A stretch of 64,000 nt of DNA, taken from contig NZ_PQHW01000017.1 in assembly GCF_003385215.1 (NCBI RefSeq), positions 16,137-80,136 on the forward strand. The letters run 5' to 3'. This document shows, in pieces, positions 50,998 to 61,756 of the stretch (its first letter is position 1; each line of letters starts with the position of its first letter). The DNA comes from Amycolatopsis thermalba. GTDB taxonomy: Bacteria > Actinomycetota > Actinomycetes > Mycobacteriales > Pseudonocardiaceae. The notes beneath the pieces were generated by a model. It ran no database searches. It was not told where the DNA came from and worked only from the letters and a program-made list of their open reading frames with translations. Position numbers and translations under genes: made by a program.

Positions 50998-52526
50998 GGG
51001 CGCCTCCAGTTCCGGCCGCTGCGCTCCAGGACCTCGTCCGCGGTCTCCGGGCCCCAGGTGCCCGGCGCGTAGGGCTCCGGCGCGCCGTTCTTGGCCCAGA
51101 ACTCCAGGATCGGGTCGAGGATCTGCCAGGACAGCTCGACCTCTTCGTTGACCGGGAACAACGACGGCTCCCCGAGCAGCACGTCCAGGATCAGCCGCTC
51201 GTAGGCCTCCGGCGAGGACTCGGTGAACGCGTGCCCGTAGCCGAAGTCCATCGTGACGTCCCGGACCTCCATCGTGGTGCCCGGCACCTTCGAGCCGAAC
51301 CGCAGTGTCACGCCCTCGTCCGGCTGCACCCGGATCACCAGGGCGTTCTGCCCCAGCTCCTCGGTGGAGGTGTAGTCGAACGGCAGGTGCGGCGCCCGCT
51401 TGAACACGACCGCGATCTCGGTGACGCGGCGGCCCAGCCGCTTGCCGGTGCGCAGGTAGAACGGCACCCCCGCCCAGCGGCGGTTCTGCACCTCCAGCGA
51501 CACCGCGGCGTAGGTCTCGGTGGTCGAGTCCTTCGCGAACCCGGCCTCCTGCAACAGCCCCGGCACCTTCTTGCCGCCCTGCCAGCCGCCGGTGTACTGG
51601 CCGCGCGCCGTGGTCTCGGCGAACGGCTGCATCGGCTTGGTGGCGCGCAGGACCTTGATCTTCTCCGCCCGCAGCGCGCGCGGCTCGAACGACAGCGGCT
51701 CCTCCATCGCGGTGAACGCGAGCAGCTGGAGGAGGTGGTTCTGGATCACGTCCCGCGCCGCGCCGATGCCGTCGTAGTACCCGGCGCGACCGCCCAGGCC
51801 GATGTCCTCGGCCATGGTGATCTGCACGTGGTCGACGTAGTTGGCGTTCCAGATCGGCTCGAACAGCTGGTTGGCGAAGCGCAGCGCGAGGATGTTCTGG
51901 ACGGTCTCCTTGCCGAGGTAGTGGTCGATGCGGAACACCGACTCCTCGGGGAAGACGTCGTTGACGATCGCGTTGAGCTCCTTGGCGCTGGCCAGGTCGT
52001 GGCCGAACGGCTTCTCGATCACCACGCGGCGCCACGACTCGTCGTCGGAGGTCGCCAGACCCGAGCGGGCCAGCTGCTTGGTCACCACCGGGAACGCGCT
52101 GGGCGGGATCGACAGGTAGAACGCGGTGTTGCCACCGGTGCCGCGCTCGGCGTCCAGCTCGCGCACCGTCTGCGCGAGCCGGTCGAACGCGTCGTCGTCG
52201 TCGAACGTGCCCTGCACGAAGCGGATGCCCTCGGCGAGCCGGTTCCACACCGACTCGCGGAACGGGGTCCGGGCGTGCTCGGCGACCGCGTCGTGCACGA
52301 GCTGCCCGAAGTCCTCGTTCTCCCAGTCCCGCCGCGCGAAACCGACCAGCGAGAACCCGGCGGGCAGCAGGCCGCGGTTGGCCAGGTCGTAGATCGCCGG
52401 CATCAGCTTCTTGCGGGAGAGGTCACCGGTGACGCCGAAGATCACCAGGCTGGACGGCCCGGCGATCCGCGGCAGCCGCTTGTCGCGAGGATCCCGCAGC
52501 GGGTTGTGCCACGCCTTACTCGTCAC
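50994..52526 (-). CDS. zwf: glucose-6-phosphate 1-dehydrogenase
   Basis: Zwf (510 aa) oxidises glucose-6-P to the lactone, making NADPH. The nucleotide-binding FGVTGDLSRKKLMPAIYDL is near residue 30, the substrate motif RIDHYLGKETVQNIL near 190, and GVPFYLRTGKRL and SYRWVQ-like regions follow. It begins VTSKAWHNPLRDPRDKRLPR, typical for actinobacteria. The GTG at 52526 overlaps the pgi stop and its own stop overlaps opcA, so the three are translationally coupled. Confidence 0.98.
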   Translation of the reverse strand: MTSKAWHNPLRDPRDKRLPRIAGPSSLVIFGVTGDLSRKKLMPAIYDLANRGLLPAGFSLVGFARRDWENEDFGQLVHDAVAEHARTPFRESVWNRLAEGIRFVQGTFDDDDAFDRLAQTVRELDAERGTGGNTAFYLSIPPSAFPVVTKQLARSGLATSDDESWRRVVIEKPFGHDLASAKELNAIVNDVFPEESVFRIDHYLGKETVQNILALRFANQLFEPIWNANYVDHVQITMAEDIGLGGRAGYYDGIGAARDVIQNHLLQLLAFTAMEEPLSFEPRALRAEKIKVLRATKPMQPFAETTARGQYTGGWQGGKKVPGLLQEAGFAKDSTTETYAAVSLEVQNRRWAGVPFYLRTGKRLGRRVTEIAVVFKRAPHLPFDYTSTEELGQNALVIRVQPDEGVTLRFGSKVPGTTMEVRDVTMDFGYGHAFTESSPEAYERLILDVLLGEPSLFPVNEEVELSWQILDPILEFWAKNGAPEPYAPGTWGPETADEVLERSGRNWRRP

Positions 52527-54139
52527 TCGGCCTCCTGTACGGCGCGCATCAGTTCGGCCAGGCCCGCGGCCCGGTCGGTCAGGTGCAGCCGCAGCACCGG
52601 ACGGCCGCGCTCGGTCAGCACCTGGCCGTCGCCGAGCGCCTGCGCGTGCTGCAGCTGGCCCAGGGTGTAGGGCCGGTCCGGCACGTCGAGGTCGTGCTCG
52701 TTCGCGCCGGTGATCTGCAGGAAGATGCCGTTCTGGTGACCGCCCTTGTGGTACTGGCCGGTCGAGTGCAGGAACCGCGGCCCCCACCCGAAGGTGGTCT
52801 GCAGCCCGGTCCGCTTCGCCAGCTCCGGACGCAGCAGCGCCGCCGAGGCGTCGTCGAGCCGGTCCAGGTAGGCCTGCACCGCGAGGTAGCCGCCCTCCGG
52901 CGCGGTCGCCAGGAACTCCCGCAGCACGTCGGACAGCGAGCCGTCCCCGGACACCCCGGCCGGGGCGAAGATCTCCACCGCGTCGTCCACCGCGCTCGGC
53001 GTCTCGCCGCCGGACAGCTTCGACGGGTCGTCCAGCAGCGAGCGGGCGGCCTTCTTCGCGGCCTCCACGTCCGGCTGGTCGAACGGGTTGATCTTCAGCA
53101 GCCGCCCGGCGATCGCGGTGGCGAACTCCCACAGCAGGAACTGCGCGCCGAGCGAGCCGGTGGTGCCGACCTTGGCGGCGCCGGTGACCGGGCCGATCGC
53201 GACCGGGGTCGCGTCGGCGCCCGCGTCGGCGAACCCGGGCGCGGCCGGGCCGTCCACGGCGACCGGCAGCAGGCCGGTGCCGAGCTTGCCGGTCGACTCG
53301 GCGATCAGCTGCTCGGCCCAGTCGGCGAACCCGGTGATGCCGGACCCGGTGTCGGCCAGCACGACCTTCTCCGCGCCCGCGTTGTGCGCGGCGCCCCACG
53401 CGGCGGCCAGCTTGACCGCCGGGTTGTCCGCGCTGTCCTCGCCGAGCACCTGCGCGGCCGCCGCGGCCTGGTCGAGCAGCCGGGCGATGTCCGCCCCGGC
53501 CAGCCCCGCGGGCACCAGCCCGAACGCGGTGAGCGCCGAGTAGCGCCCGCCCACGTGCGGGTCGGCGAGGAACACCTTGCGGTACCCCTCCTTCTCGGCG
53601 AGCTCCGACAGGGGCGAGCCCGGGTCGGTGACCACGATGATGCGGCGCGCGGCGTCGATCCCGTTGTCGGCGAACGCCTTCGCGAAGATCCGGCGGTGGC
53701 TGTCGGTCTCCACCGTGCCGCCGGACTTCGACGACACCACCAGCACCGTGCGCTGGAGGTCACCGGCGAGCGCGTCGGCGACCTGGCCCGGGTCGGTGGT
53801 GTCCAGCACGGTCAGCGCCACGTGCTCGGTCGCCGCGATGACCTCCGGCGCGAGCGAGGAGCCGCCCATGCCGGCGAGGACGATCCGGTCGACGCCCTCG
53901 CCGCGCAGCTCCTCGCGCAGCGCCTCGATCTCGCCGATCAGCGGCCGCGACGACTTGTGCAGGGTGGTCCAGGACAGCCGGATCGAGGCCTCGGACTCGG
54001 CGTCCGGACCCCACAGGGTGGGGTCCTGCGCCGCGACCTTGGACGCGACCTGGCCGGCGACGAGCTCGCCGACCAGCGGAGCCGCCCGCGCGGCCAGCTC
54101 CTCGTCGCTGATCGTGACGGTCAGCTCTTCCCCCACCAC
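52523..54139 (-). CDS. pgi: glucose-6-phosphate isomerase
   Basis: Pgi (538 aa) interconverts glucose-6-P and fructose-6-P. The sugar-phosphate isomerase motifs are VLAGMGGSSLAPEVIAA, VVSSKSGGTVETDSHRRIF and VFLADPHVGGRYSALTAFG, with the C-terminal QYHKGGHQNGIFLQITGA carrying a catalytic His. It is of the actinobacterial/bacterial type found inside the pentose-phosphate operon. In corynebacteria and mycobacteria the equivalent operon usually lacks pgi, so its presence here links glycolysis and the pentose shunt. GTG at 54139 or 54136. Confidence 0.94.
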   Translation of the reverse strand: MVGEELTVTISDEELAARAAPLVGELVAGQVASKVAAQDPTLWGPDAESEASIRLSWTTLHKSSRPLIGEIEALREELRGEGVDRIVLAGMGGSSLAPEVIAATEHVALTVLDTTDPGQVADALAGDLQRTVLVVSSKSGGTVETDSHRRIFAKAFADNGIDAARRIIVVTDPGSPLSELAEKEGYRKVFLADPHVGGRYSALTAFGLVPAGLAGADIARLLDQAAAAAQVLGEDSADNPAVKLAAAWGAAHNAGAEKVVLADTGSGITGFADWAEQLIAESTGKLGTGLLPVAVDGPAAPGFADAGADATPVAIGPVTGAAKVGTTGSLGAQFLLWEFATAIAGRLLKINPFDQPDVEAAKKAARSLLDDPSKLSGGETPSAVDDAVEIFAPAGVSGDGSLSDVLREFLATAPEGGYLAVQAYLDRLDDASAALLRPELAKRTGLQTTFGWGPRFLHSTGQYHKGGHQNGIFLQITGANEHDLDVPDRPYTLGQLQHAQALGDGQVLTERGRPVLRLHLTDRAAGLAELMRAVQEAE

Positions 54140-54143
54140 GGCG

Positions 54144-55253
54144 TCAGCCCTTCGCCTTCTCGAGCTGGCCGGTGACGGTCTCCAGCAGCTCGGCCCAGGA
54201 CTTGTCGAACTTCTCCACGCCCTCGTCCTCCAACGTGCGGAAGACGTCCGGGATGTCGATGCCCACCGCGGCGAGCTTGTCGAACACCTCCTGCGCCTGC
54301 GCGCCGGTGCCGGTGACCTTGTCACCCTCGACCTTCGCGTGGTCGGCGGCGGCGAGCAGCGTCTTCTCCGGCATGGTGTTGACCGTGCCGGCGACGACGA
54401 GCTGGTCGACGTAGCGGGTGTCCGAGTAGGACGGGTCCTTCACGCCGGTGGAGGCCCACAGCGGGCGCTGCGGCCGGGCGCCGGCGGCGGCCAGGGCCTG
54501 CCAGCGGTCGGTGGCGAACAGCTCCTCGTAGGCGGCGTAGGCGAGCCGGGCGTTGGCGATGGCGGCCTCGCCGCGCAGCGCCTTGGCCTCGTCGGTGCCG
54601 ATCGCGTCCAGCCGCTTGTCGATCTCGGTGTCCACCCGGGACACGAAGAACGAGGCGACCGACTCGATGGTGGCCAGGTCGTGGCCGTTGGCCTTGGCCT
54701 GCTCCAGGCCGGCGAAGAAGGCCTCGATCACCTTGCGGTAGCGCTCCACCGAGAAGATCAGCGTGACGTTGACGCTGATGCCCTCGGCCAGCGTCTTGGT
54801 GATCGCCGGCAGGCCCTCCTCGGTGGCCGGGATCTTGACCAGGATGTTGGGCCGGTCGACGGTCTTCCACAGGTCCTGCGCCTCGGCGGCCGTCTTGTCG
54901 GCGTCGCGGGCCAGGCGCGGGTCGACCTCGATGGACACGCGGCCGTCCACCCCGTTGGTGCGGGTGTAGACGTCGCGGAACAGGTCCGCGGCGTTGCGCA
55001 CGTCGGTGGTGGTCAGCTCGCGCACGACCGCGTGGACGTCGGCGCCGCGGGCGGCCAGCTCGCGCACCTGCTCGTCGTAGGCCTCGCCGTTGGACAGGGC
55101 GTTGGCGAAGATCGTCGGGTTGGTCGTCACGCCGGTCACGTGCCGGTCGCGGATGAGCCCGGCCAGGTTGCCGGAGTTCAGCCGTTCGCGGGACAGGTCG
55201 TCGAGCCAGATGGACACGCCGGCCTGGGTCAGCTGAGCAAGGTTGTCGCTCAT
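54144..55253 (-). CDS. tal: transaldolase
   Basis: Transaldolase (369 aa) exchanges dihydroxyacetone units between sugar phosphates. It begins [20 protein letters not shown], with [14 protein letters not shown], the Schiff-base Lys in [16 protein letters not shown], and [20 protein letters not shown]. The length is right for the large actinobacterial (type 2) transaldolase. It lies 23 bp after tkt and 4 bp before pgi. Confidence 0.97.
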   Translation of the reverse strand: MSDNLAQLTQAGVSIWLDDLSRERLNSGNLAGLIRDRHVTGVTTNPTIFANALSNGEAYDEQVRELAARGADVHAVVRELTTTDVRNAADLFRDVYTRTNGVDGRVSIEVDPRLARDADKTAAEAQDLWKTVDRPNILVKIPATEEGLPAITKTLAEGISVNVTLIFSVERYRKVIEAFFAGLEQAKANGHDLATIESVASFFVSRVDTEIDKRLDAIGTDEAKALRGEAAIANARLAYAAYEELFATDRWQALAAAGARPQRPLWASTGVKDPSYSDTRYVDQLVVAGTVNTMPEKTLLAAADHAKVEGDKVTGTGAQAQEVFDKLAAVGIDIPDVFRTLEDEGVEKFDKSWAELLETVTGQLEKAKG

Positions 55254-55276
55254 GACTTCATCCCCTTTTTCGGTGA

Positions 55277-57382
55277 TCAGGAGTTCTTGGTCTTGGCGAG
55301 CGAGCGGCGCGCGGCGTCGACCACGGCGTCGGCGGTGAACCCGAACTCGCGGAACAGGGTCTGGTAGTCGGCCGAGGCCCCGAAGTGCTCGATCGAGACG
55401 ATCTCACCGGCGTCGCCGACCCAGCGGTACCACGGCTGCGCGATGCCGGCCTCGACCGACACGCGGGCCTTCACCCCGCTGGGCAGGACCGACTCCCGGT
55501 AGGACTCGTCCTGCGCCTCGAACCACTCGACGCACGGCACCGACACGACCCGCGTGGGCACGCCGTCGGCCTCCAGTGTCTTGCGCGCCTCGACGGCCAG
55601 CTGGACCTCGGAACCGGTCGCCATCAGCACGACCTCCGGGGTGCCGGAGGAGGCGTCGGCGAGCACGTAGGCGCCCTTGGCGACCTTGTCCGCGGAGGTG
55701 CCCTCGAGCACCGGGACGTTCTGGCGGGTCAGCGCCAGGCCCGACGGGTGGCGCTTGTCCTCCAGCGCGGCCTTCCAGGCGCCGGCGGTCTCGTTGGCGT
55801 CGGCGGGCCGGACCACGTTCAGGCCCGGGATGGCGCGCAGCGAGGCCAGGTGCTCGATCGGCTGGTGCGTCGGGCCGTCCTCGCCCAGGCCGATCGAGTC
55901 GTGCGTCCACACGTAGATGACCGGCGCGTGCATCAGCGCGGCCAGCCGCACCGGCGGGCGCATGTAGTCGCTGAACACCAGGAAGGTGGCGCCGTACGGG
56001 CGGGTGCCGCCGTGCAGCGCGATGCCGTTGAGGATCGAGCCCATGGCGTGCTCGCGGACACCGAAGTGCAGCGTGCGGCCGTAGGGGTTGGCCTGCCACA
56101 TGCCGGTGGAGGCCTTCTCCGGGCCGAACGAGTCGGCGCCCTTCATGGTGGTGTTGTTGCTCTCGGCCAGGTCGGCCGAACCGCCCCACAACTCCGGCAG
56201 CACGTCGGCCAGCGCGTTGAGGACCTCACCCGAGGCCTTGCGGGTGGCGATGCCCTTGGCGTCGGGCTCCCAGCTGGGCAGCTTCTCGGCCCAGCCCTCG
56301 GGCAGGTCGCGGGTGGCCAGCCGGTCGGCGAGCCGCTTGCGCTCCGGGTTGGCGGCGGCCCACGCGTCGAAGCGCTCCTGCCAGGCGGCGCGCTCCTGCT
56401 TGCCGCGCTCCAGCGCCTTGCGGGTGTGCTCGAGCACCTCGTCGTCGACCTGGAAGCTGCGCTCCGGGTCGAAGCCGAGGATCTCCTTGACCGCGGCGAC
56501 CTCGTCGGCGCCCAGCGCGGCGCCGTGCGCCTTGCCGGTGTTCATCTTGTTCGGCGCCGGGTAGCCGATCACGGTGCGCAGCAGGATGAACGACGGGCGG
56601 GTGGTCTCCGCCTTGGCCGCCGCGATGGCCTCCTCGATCGCCACGACGTCCTCGCCGCCCTCGACGACCTGGACGTGCCAGCCGTAGGACTCGTACCGCT
56701 TGGCGGTGTCCTCGGACAGCGCGATGTTGGTGTCGTCCTCGATCGAGATCTTGTTGTCGTCGTAGATGACGACCAGGTTGCCCAGCTCCTGGCGGCCCGC
56801 GATGGACGACGCCTCGGAGGTCACGCCCTCCTCGATGTCGCCGTCGGAGGCGATCACGAAGATGTGGTGGTCGAAGATGCTCTCGCCGGGGGCGGGCTCG
56901 GGGTCGAGCAGGCCGCGCTCGCGGCGGGCGGCCATCGCCATGCCGACCGCGTTGGCCAGGCCCTGGCCCAGCGGGCCGGTGGTGGTCTCCACGCCCTTGG
57001 TGTGCTGGTACTCCGGGTGACCCGGGGTCTTCGAGCCCCACTTGCGCAGCTGCTTGAGGTCCTCCAGCTCCAGGCCGTAGCCGGCGAGGAACAGCTGGAT
57101 GTAGAGCGTCAGGCTGGAGTGCCCCGCGGAGAGGACGAACCGGTCACGCGCCGGCCACTCCGGGTCGCTCGGGTCGTGGCGCATGATCCGCTGGAAGAGC
57201 GAGTACGCCACCGGCGCCAGGCTCATCGCGGTGCCGGGGTGCCCGCTGCCGCAGTTCTCGACCGCGTCGGCGGCCAGCACCCGGACGGTGTCGACCGCGC
57301 GGGTGTCGAGGTCGGTCCAGTCGGCGGGCAGGTTCCGCCGCAGCAATGGGTTGTTCTCGCTGATGGAGGCGATATCGGACAC
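55277..57382 (-). CDS. tkt: transketolase
   Basis: Transketolase (701 aa from this start) moves two-carbon units between sugars, using thiamine diphosphate. It has [17 protein letters not shown], the ThDP-binding [18 protein letters not shown] (ASDGDIEEG) and the pyrimidine-domain [21 protein letters not shown] prefer the GTG at 57382 ([14 protein letters not shown]) because GAGAAGGACGGGGAG lies 10 nt upstream. An ATG at 57415 would add MSPRRTGSSSS. It is the first gene of the operon and diverges from ctaB. Confidence 0.96.
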   Translation of the reverse strand: MSDIASISENNPLLRRNLPADWTDLDTRAVDTVRVLAADAVENCGSGHPGTAMSLAPVAYSLFQRIMRHDPSDPEWPARDRFVLSAGHSSLTLYIQLFLAGYGLELEDLKQLRKWGSKTPGHPEYQHTKGVETTTGPLGQGLANAVGMAMAARRERGLLDPEPAPGESIFDHHIFVIASDGDIEEGVTSEASSIAGRQELGNLVVIYDDNKISIEDDTNIALSEDTAKRYESYGWHVQVVEGGEDVVAIEEAIAAAKAETTRPSFILLRTVIGYPAPNKMNTGKAHGAALGADEVAAVKEILGFDPERSFQVDDEVLEHTRKALERGKQERAAWQERFDAWAAANPERKRLADRLATRDLPEGWAEKLPSWEPDAKGIATRKASGEVLNALADVLPELWGGSADLAESNNTTMKGADSFGPEKASTGMWQANPYGRTLHFGVREHAMGSILNGIALHGGTRPYGATFLVFSDYMRPPVRLAALMHAPVIYVWTHDSIGLGEDGPTHQPIEHLASLRAIPGLNVVRPADANETAGAWKAALEDKRHPSGLALTRQNVPVLEGTSADKVAKGAYVLADASSGTPEVVLMATGSEVQLAVEARKTLEADGVPTRVVSVPCVEWFEAQDESYRESVLPSGVKARVSVEAGIAQPWYRWVGDAGEIVSIEHFGASADYQTLFREFGFTADAVVDAARRSLAKTKNS

Positions 57383-57677
57383 TGAACTCGAACTCCCCGT
57401 CCTTCTCGGTGACATCTTCTGTTCGCAGGGGTCTCGCGCGCGCAGGCTCCACTCATCTCAATCGATCCGGAAGAGACGATATTCCTGCTAGCGGGCGTGC
57501 GCACGACCACAAGCGCAACCCCGGGCGCCAGCCTAGTAGGTCGGGTACCCGGCGCCTCCGGGGCCGACACACGCGGCCGGGGCACCCCGGTGCGCGCGGG
57601 GTGCCGACCCGGCGATTACGATCGGTTGCGGTGCCGGGCCGCCCTCGGCGCCACCGAATCTGACTCAGGGAGCGGAA
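57383..57677. promoter_or_regulatory. divergent tkt/ctaB promoter region
   Basis: Nearly 300 bp without a gene. On the plus strand TACGAT (57616-57621) is a fair -10 box for ctaB. On the minus strand an AATATCGTCTC segment (TATCGT, complement near 57474-57480) could serve tkt. GC-rich inverted repeats lie between (for example GGGGCACCCCGGTGCG / CGCGGGGTGCC). No named operator is recognised. Confidence 0.35.
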
Positions 57678-58655
57678 TTGTCGTTGGTGAACGCTGCGCA
57701 CGGGCGCAGTGACAGCACCAGCGCTGTCGACCCCGGAGGCGAGCGCCCGCGCGGTCTGCGGCGCGTGAGCCGGATCGTCGGCGCCTACGTCGCCCTGACC
57801 AAGCCTCAGGTCATCGAGCTGCTGTTGGTCACCACCATCCCGGCGATGTTCCTCGCCGCGCGCACGATCCCGTCGCCGTGGCTGATCCTGGCGACGCTGG
57901 TCGGCGGCACCATGGCCGCGGGCAGCGCGAACGCGCTCAACTGCGTGATCGACGCCGACATCGACAAGGTGATGAACCGGACCAAGCGGCGCCCGCTGGT
58001 GCGGGACTCGGTGCCCCGGCGCAACGCCCTGGTGTTCGCGCTGGCGCTGGGTGCCGGTTCGTTCGCGATGCTGTACTTCACGGTGAACCTGCTGGCCGCC
58101 GTGCTGGCGATCGCGACGATCCTGTTCTACATCTTCGTCTACACGCTGGTGCTCAAGCGGCGCACGGCGCAGAACGTGGTGTGGGGCGGGGCCGCCGGCT
58201 GCATGCCGGTGGTGATCGGCTGGGCCGCGGTCACCGGCACGGTGCAGTGGCCGGCGTTCGTGATGTTCGCCGTCATCTTCTTCTGGACACCGCCGCACAC
58301 CTGGGCGCTGGCCATGAAGTACAAGGACGACTACGAGCGCGCCGGCGTGCCGATGCTGCCGGTGGTCGCCACGGCCGAGCACGTGGCCCGCCAGATCCTG
58401 ATCTACTCGTGGGTCATGGTCGGCTGGACGCTGCTCCTGCTGCCCGCGACGAGCTGGCTGTACGCGAGCTTCGCGGTGCTGGCCGGGTCGTGGTTCCTCT
58501 TCTACGCGCACCGCCTGTACTCCGGCGTCAAGCGCGGGGTGGAGACCAAGCCGATGGCGCTGTTCCACCGGTCGAACACGTACCTGATGATCCTGTTCTG
58601 CGCCCTCGCGGTGGACTCGGCGATCGGCCTGCCCACGCTCGGCCTGCCGTTCTGA
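57678..58655 (+). CDS. ctaB: protoheme IX farnesyltransferase
   Basis: CtaB (325 aa) attaches farnesyl to heme, making heme O for cytochrome oxidase. It is a UbiA-family integral membrane protein with about nine helices. The first Asp-rich motif is [20 protein letters not shown]; the second is [35 protein letters not shown] marks the first helix. The start is TTG 57678 after GGGAGCGGAA; nearby TTG (57684) and GTG (57687) are alternatives. Its position opposite tkt is conserved in actinobacteria. Confidence 0.94.
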   Translation: MSLVNAAHGRSDSTSAVDPGGERPRGLRRVSRIVGAYVALTKPQVIELLLVTTIPAMFLAARTIPSPWLILATLVGGTMAAGSANALNCVIDADIDKVMNRTKRRPLVRDSVPRRNALVFALALGAGSFAMLYFTVNLLAAVLAIATILFYIFVYTLVLKRRTAQNVVWGGAAGCMPVVIGWAAVTGTVQWPAFVMFAVIFFWTPPHTWALAMKYKDDYERAGVPMLPVVATAEHVARQILIYSWVMVGWTLLLLPATSWLYASFAVLAGSWFLFYAHRLYSGVKRGVETKPMALFHRSNTYLMILFCALAVDSAIGLPTLGLPF

Positions 58656-58742
58656 CGCGCGGCCGGGAATTCCCGGGCGTCGGCCTTCGTTGATCCCAGG
58701 CCGACCAATCACCCGAACGCCGAAAGTGGGTTGCTCTTGTCC

Positions 58743-61031
58743 GTGGCTGGGGACCGCCAACCAGACAACGCCACCGACCTCCAGCGCGAGCAGGACTACG
58801 TGTCCATGCTCTACCGCAGGCTCGACGCCGAACGCGAAACCACCGAGCGCCGCCTGGAGCGGGCGCTGCGCTCCCCGGGGGAGACGCCGCAGGAAAGCGC
58901 CGAGCGGGACGCCGCCAGCAGCCTCCACCACGAACGGCTCGCGCAGCTCGGCTCGGTCGAGCAGGGCCTGTGCTTCGGCCGGCTCGACTTCCACGACCAG
59001 GCCGGGCCCGCCTACATCGGCCGGCTCGGGCTGTTCGACTCCGACGGCGACTACGAGCCGCTGCTGCTGGACTGGCGCGCGCCCGCCGCGCGACCGTTCT
59101 ACCTGGCCACCGCCGCGTCGCCGGAGGGCGTGCGGCGCCGCAGGCACATCCGCACGCTCAGCCGCAACGTCGTCGGCCTCGACGACGAGATCCTCGACCT
59201 GCGCGCGGCCGACGGGCAGCAGGCCGACCTGGGGCTGGCCGGTGAGGCAGCCCTGCTGGCCGCGCTGGAGCGCAAGCGCACGGGTGAGATGGGCGACATC
59301 GTCGCCACCATCCAGGCCGAACAGGACGACATCATCCGCGACGAGCTGGGCGGCGTGGTCGTCGTGCAGGGCGGGCCGGGCACCGGCAAGACCGCCGTGG
59401 CCCTGCACCGGGCCGCCTACCTCCTCTACACCTACCGCCAGCAGCTCGCCTCGCGCGGTGTCCTGGTGGTCGGCCCGAACAGCACGTTCCTGCGCTACAT
59501 CGGCCAGGTCCTGCCCTCGCTCGGGGAGACCGGCGTGCTGCTGTCCACGATCGGGCAGCTGTTCCCCGGCATCCGGGCGCGCGGCGCGGACCGCCGGGAG
59601 GCGGCCGAGGTCAAGGGCCGCCCGGTCATGGTCGACGTCCTCACCCGGGCCGTCGCCGACCGCCAGCGGGTGCCGGAGGAGAAGTTCGAGGTCGCCTTCG
59701 ACGACGACGTGCTGGTGCTGGACCCGGACGTGGTGGAACGGGCCCGCGACAAGGCCCGGCGCACCCGCCGCCCGCACAACCTCGCGCGGCGCGTGTTCGT
59801 CGACGCGATGCTGGACGCGCTGACCGAGCGGGCCGCCGTTCGCATGGAGGTCGACCTGTTCGAAGGGGTCCCCGACATCCCGCTCGAGGCGGGCGAGGAC
59901 CCCGACGCGCCGGTGCTGGACGCGGGGGATCGGGTGGAGATCCGCAAGGAGCTGTCCGAGTCCGGCACCGTGGCGGCCGCGCTCGACGAGCTGTGGCCGA
60001 AGCTCACCCCGCAGCGGCTGCTGCGCGACCTGTTCGCCGACGCCGGCCGCCTGCTGTCCGCCTCCGACGGGCTGCTCTCCGACGACGACCGCGGCGCGCT
60101 GAAGCGCCCGGCGTCCTCGCCCTGGACGCCGGGTGACGTGCCGTTGCTCGACGAGCTGGCCGAGCTGCTCGGCGAGGACGACGCGGCCGAGCGCGAGGCC
60201 CGCGAGCGACGGGAGCGCGAGGAGCGCGCCTACGCCGAGGGTGTGCTCGACATCATGGACCAGGACGAGGAACTCCTGGACGAGGACCAGATCAACATCG
60301 CCGACATCCTCGACGCCGAGCTGTTCGCCGAGCGGCAGGAGCGCAGCAGCCACCTGACCGCCGCGCAGCGCGCCGCGCGCGACCGGACCTGGACGTTCGG
60401 GCACGTCATCGTGGACGAGGCGCAGGAGCTGTCGGCGATGGACTGGCGGCTGCTGATGCGGCGCTGCCCGAGCCGGTCGATGACCGTCGTCGGGGACGTC
60501 GCGCAGACCGGCGCGCCCGGTGGCGCGTCGTCCTGGCGGGACATGCTCGGCCGGTACGTCGGGGACCGCTGGCGCCTGCGCGAGCTCACGGTCAACTACC
60601 GCACGCCGGTGGAGATCATGAACCTCGCCGCCGAAGCCCTGCACGAGGTCGATCCGCGGCTGCGGGTGCCCACGTCGGTGCGGGAGACCGGAGTGACGCC
60701 GTGGCGAGCGCCGCTCGGTGAGCGGCCGCTGGCGTCCATTGTGGACGAGGAGGTGGCGGCCGCGGACGGCGGCACCGTCGCGGTGCTGGTTCCCGCGTCC
60801 CGGCTCGGCGCGGTCCGGTCCGAACTGGACGGTCACGGCGACGCGGTGTCGGTGCTGACCGTGGCCGAGGCCAAGGGACTGGAGTTCGACGGGGTCGTGG
60901 TGCTCGCGCCGGAGGAGATCGTGGCCGAGTCGCCGCGCGGGTGGAACGACCTGTACGTGGCGTACACCCGTGCCACGCAACGACTCGGCATCTTGTACTC
61001 CGCCGGACGGCCGACGTCAACGCCCGGTTAA
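58743..61031 (+). CDS. helD: HelD, RNA polymerase recycling motor (UvrD-like ATPase)
   Basis: A 762-residue UvrD/Rep-like ATPase. The N-terminal coiled coil (QREQDYVSMLYRRLDAERET) is the part that reaches into the RNA polymerase secondary channel in HelD. Walker A is QGGPGTGKTAVALHRAAYLL (K216). Walker B is VIVDEAQELSAMDWRLL, followed by VVGDVAQTG and the late motifs VLTVAEAKGLEFDGVVVL and NDLYVAYTRATQRLG. The combination is HelD, not a DNA-repair helicase. In mycobacteria and Bacillus HelD removes stalled polymerase from nucleic acid. Start by GTG 58743; TTG codons at 58731 and 58737 are possible. Confidence 0.9.
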   Translation: MAGDRQPDNATDLQREQDYVSMLYRRLDAERETTERRLERALRSPGETPQESAERDAASSLHHERLAQLGSVEQGLCFGRLDFHDQAGPAYIGRLGLFDSDGDYEPLLLDWRAPAARPFYLATAASPEGVRRRRHIRTLSRNVVGLDDEILDLRAADGQQADLGLAGEAALLAALERKRTGEMGDIVATIQAEQDDIIRDELGGVVVVQGGPGTGKTAVALHRAAYLLYTYRQQLASRGVLVVGPNSTFLRYIGQVLPSLGETGVLLSTIGQLFPGIRARGADRREAAEVKGRPVMVDVLTRAVADRQRVPEEKFEVAFDDDVLVLDPDVVERARDKARRTRRPHNLARRVFVDAMLDALTERAAVRMEVDLFEGVPDIPLEAGEDPDAPVLDAGDRVEIRKELSESGTVAAALDELWPKLTPQRLLRDLFADAGRLLSASDGLLSDDDRGALKRPASSPWTPGDVPLLDELAELLGEDDAAEREARERREREERAYAEGVLDIMDQDEELLDEDQINIADILDAELFAERQERSSHLTAAQRAARDRTWTFGHVIVDEAQELSAMDWRLLMRRCPSRSMTVVGDVAQTGAPGGASSWRDMLGRYVGDRWRLRELTVNYRTPVEIMNLAAEALHEVDPRLRVPTSVRETGVTPWRAPLGERPLASIVDEEVAAADGGTVAVLVPASRLGAVRSELDGHGDAVSVLTVAEAKGLEFDGVVVLAPEEIVAESPRGWNDLYVAYTRATQRLGILYSAGRPTSTPG

Positions 61032-61034
61032 GGT
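61029..61034 (+). promoter_or_regulatory. leaderless promoter -10 (TAAGGT) of the FKBP lipoprotein gene
   Basis: TAAGGT begins with the helD stop codon and lies 6 nt before the ATG at 61041, again the leaderless layout. Confidence 0.45.
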
Positions 61035-61040
61035 GTCGCC

Positions 61041-61628
61041 ATGCGTAACGCTGGCAAGATCGTGCTCGCGGCGGCAGCCGCCCTCGCTCTCGGGGCCTGC
61101 GCGCCCGACCAGGACCCGTCGTCCTTCCCGCCCGGTGGCGGCCCGACCTACCCGGCGCCGGAGCCGGCTGGGGCGTCCGCGAGCGCCTCGGCGGGGCACG
61201 GCACGGGCAGCGCCGCGCACGAGTGCACCGCGGACGACATCACCGTGAGCGGCGAGTTCGGCAGCAAGCCGACGATCACCATCCCGGACGACTGCGGTGC
61301 GCCGACCAAGCTGCTGACCAAGGACCTGAAGCCGGGCACCGGCGCCACCGCGCACGCCGGCAGCACGCTGCAGATGGACTACGACCTGGTCACCTGGTCG
61401 GACAAGGTGGACCAGCAGAACTCGTTCGGGTCGGCGCCGTTCTCGTTCGCGCTCGGCGAGGGCACCGCGATCCCGGGCTGGGACCAGGGGCTGGAGGGCA
61501 TCAAGCAGGGCGGCCGCCGCCTGCTGGTCATCCCGCCGGACCTCGGCTACGGCGCGCGCGGCAACGGCCCGATCAAGCCGAACGAGACGCTGGTCTTCGT
61601 GGTCGACGCGGTGCAGGTCACGGGCTGA
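61041..61628 (+). CDS. FKBP-type peptidyl-prolyl isomerase lipoprotein
   Basis: A 195-residue exported protein. The signal MRNAGKIVLAAAAALALGAC ends in a lipobox (LGAC, C20). A Pro/Ala/Ser-rich linker follows to about residue 55. The FKBP domain has VTWSDKVDQQNSFGSAPFSF, LGEGTAIPGWDQGLEGIKQG, RRLLVIPPDLGYGARGNGP and NETLVFVVDAVQVTG. The usual aromatic pocket residues (the W of IPGW, the Y of LGYG) are present, so it is probably an active folding catalyst for secreted proteins. Confidence 0.92.
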   Translation: MRNAGKIVLAAAAALALGACAPDQDPSSFPPGGGPTYPAPEPAGASASASAGHGTGSAAHECTADDITVSGEFGSKPTITIPDDCGAPTKLLTKDLKPGTGATAHAGSTLQMDYDLVTWSDKVDQQNSFGSAPFSFALGEGTAIPGWDQGLEGIKQGGRRLLVIPPDLGYGARGNGPIKPNETLVFVVDAVQVTG

Positions 61629-61756
61629 CGTCCGGCGCCCGCCGCGCCCGCGCGGCGGCCGGTGGTGGCCGGGCCTCGTTCGCGTGGCCGGGATGGTGGC
61701 AGCGTCCGCTGGAGGGGTGGGCGGCGCCTGATCGCCGTCCGGAACGGAGTCTGACC

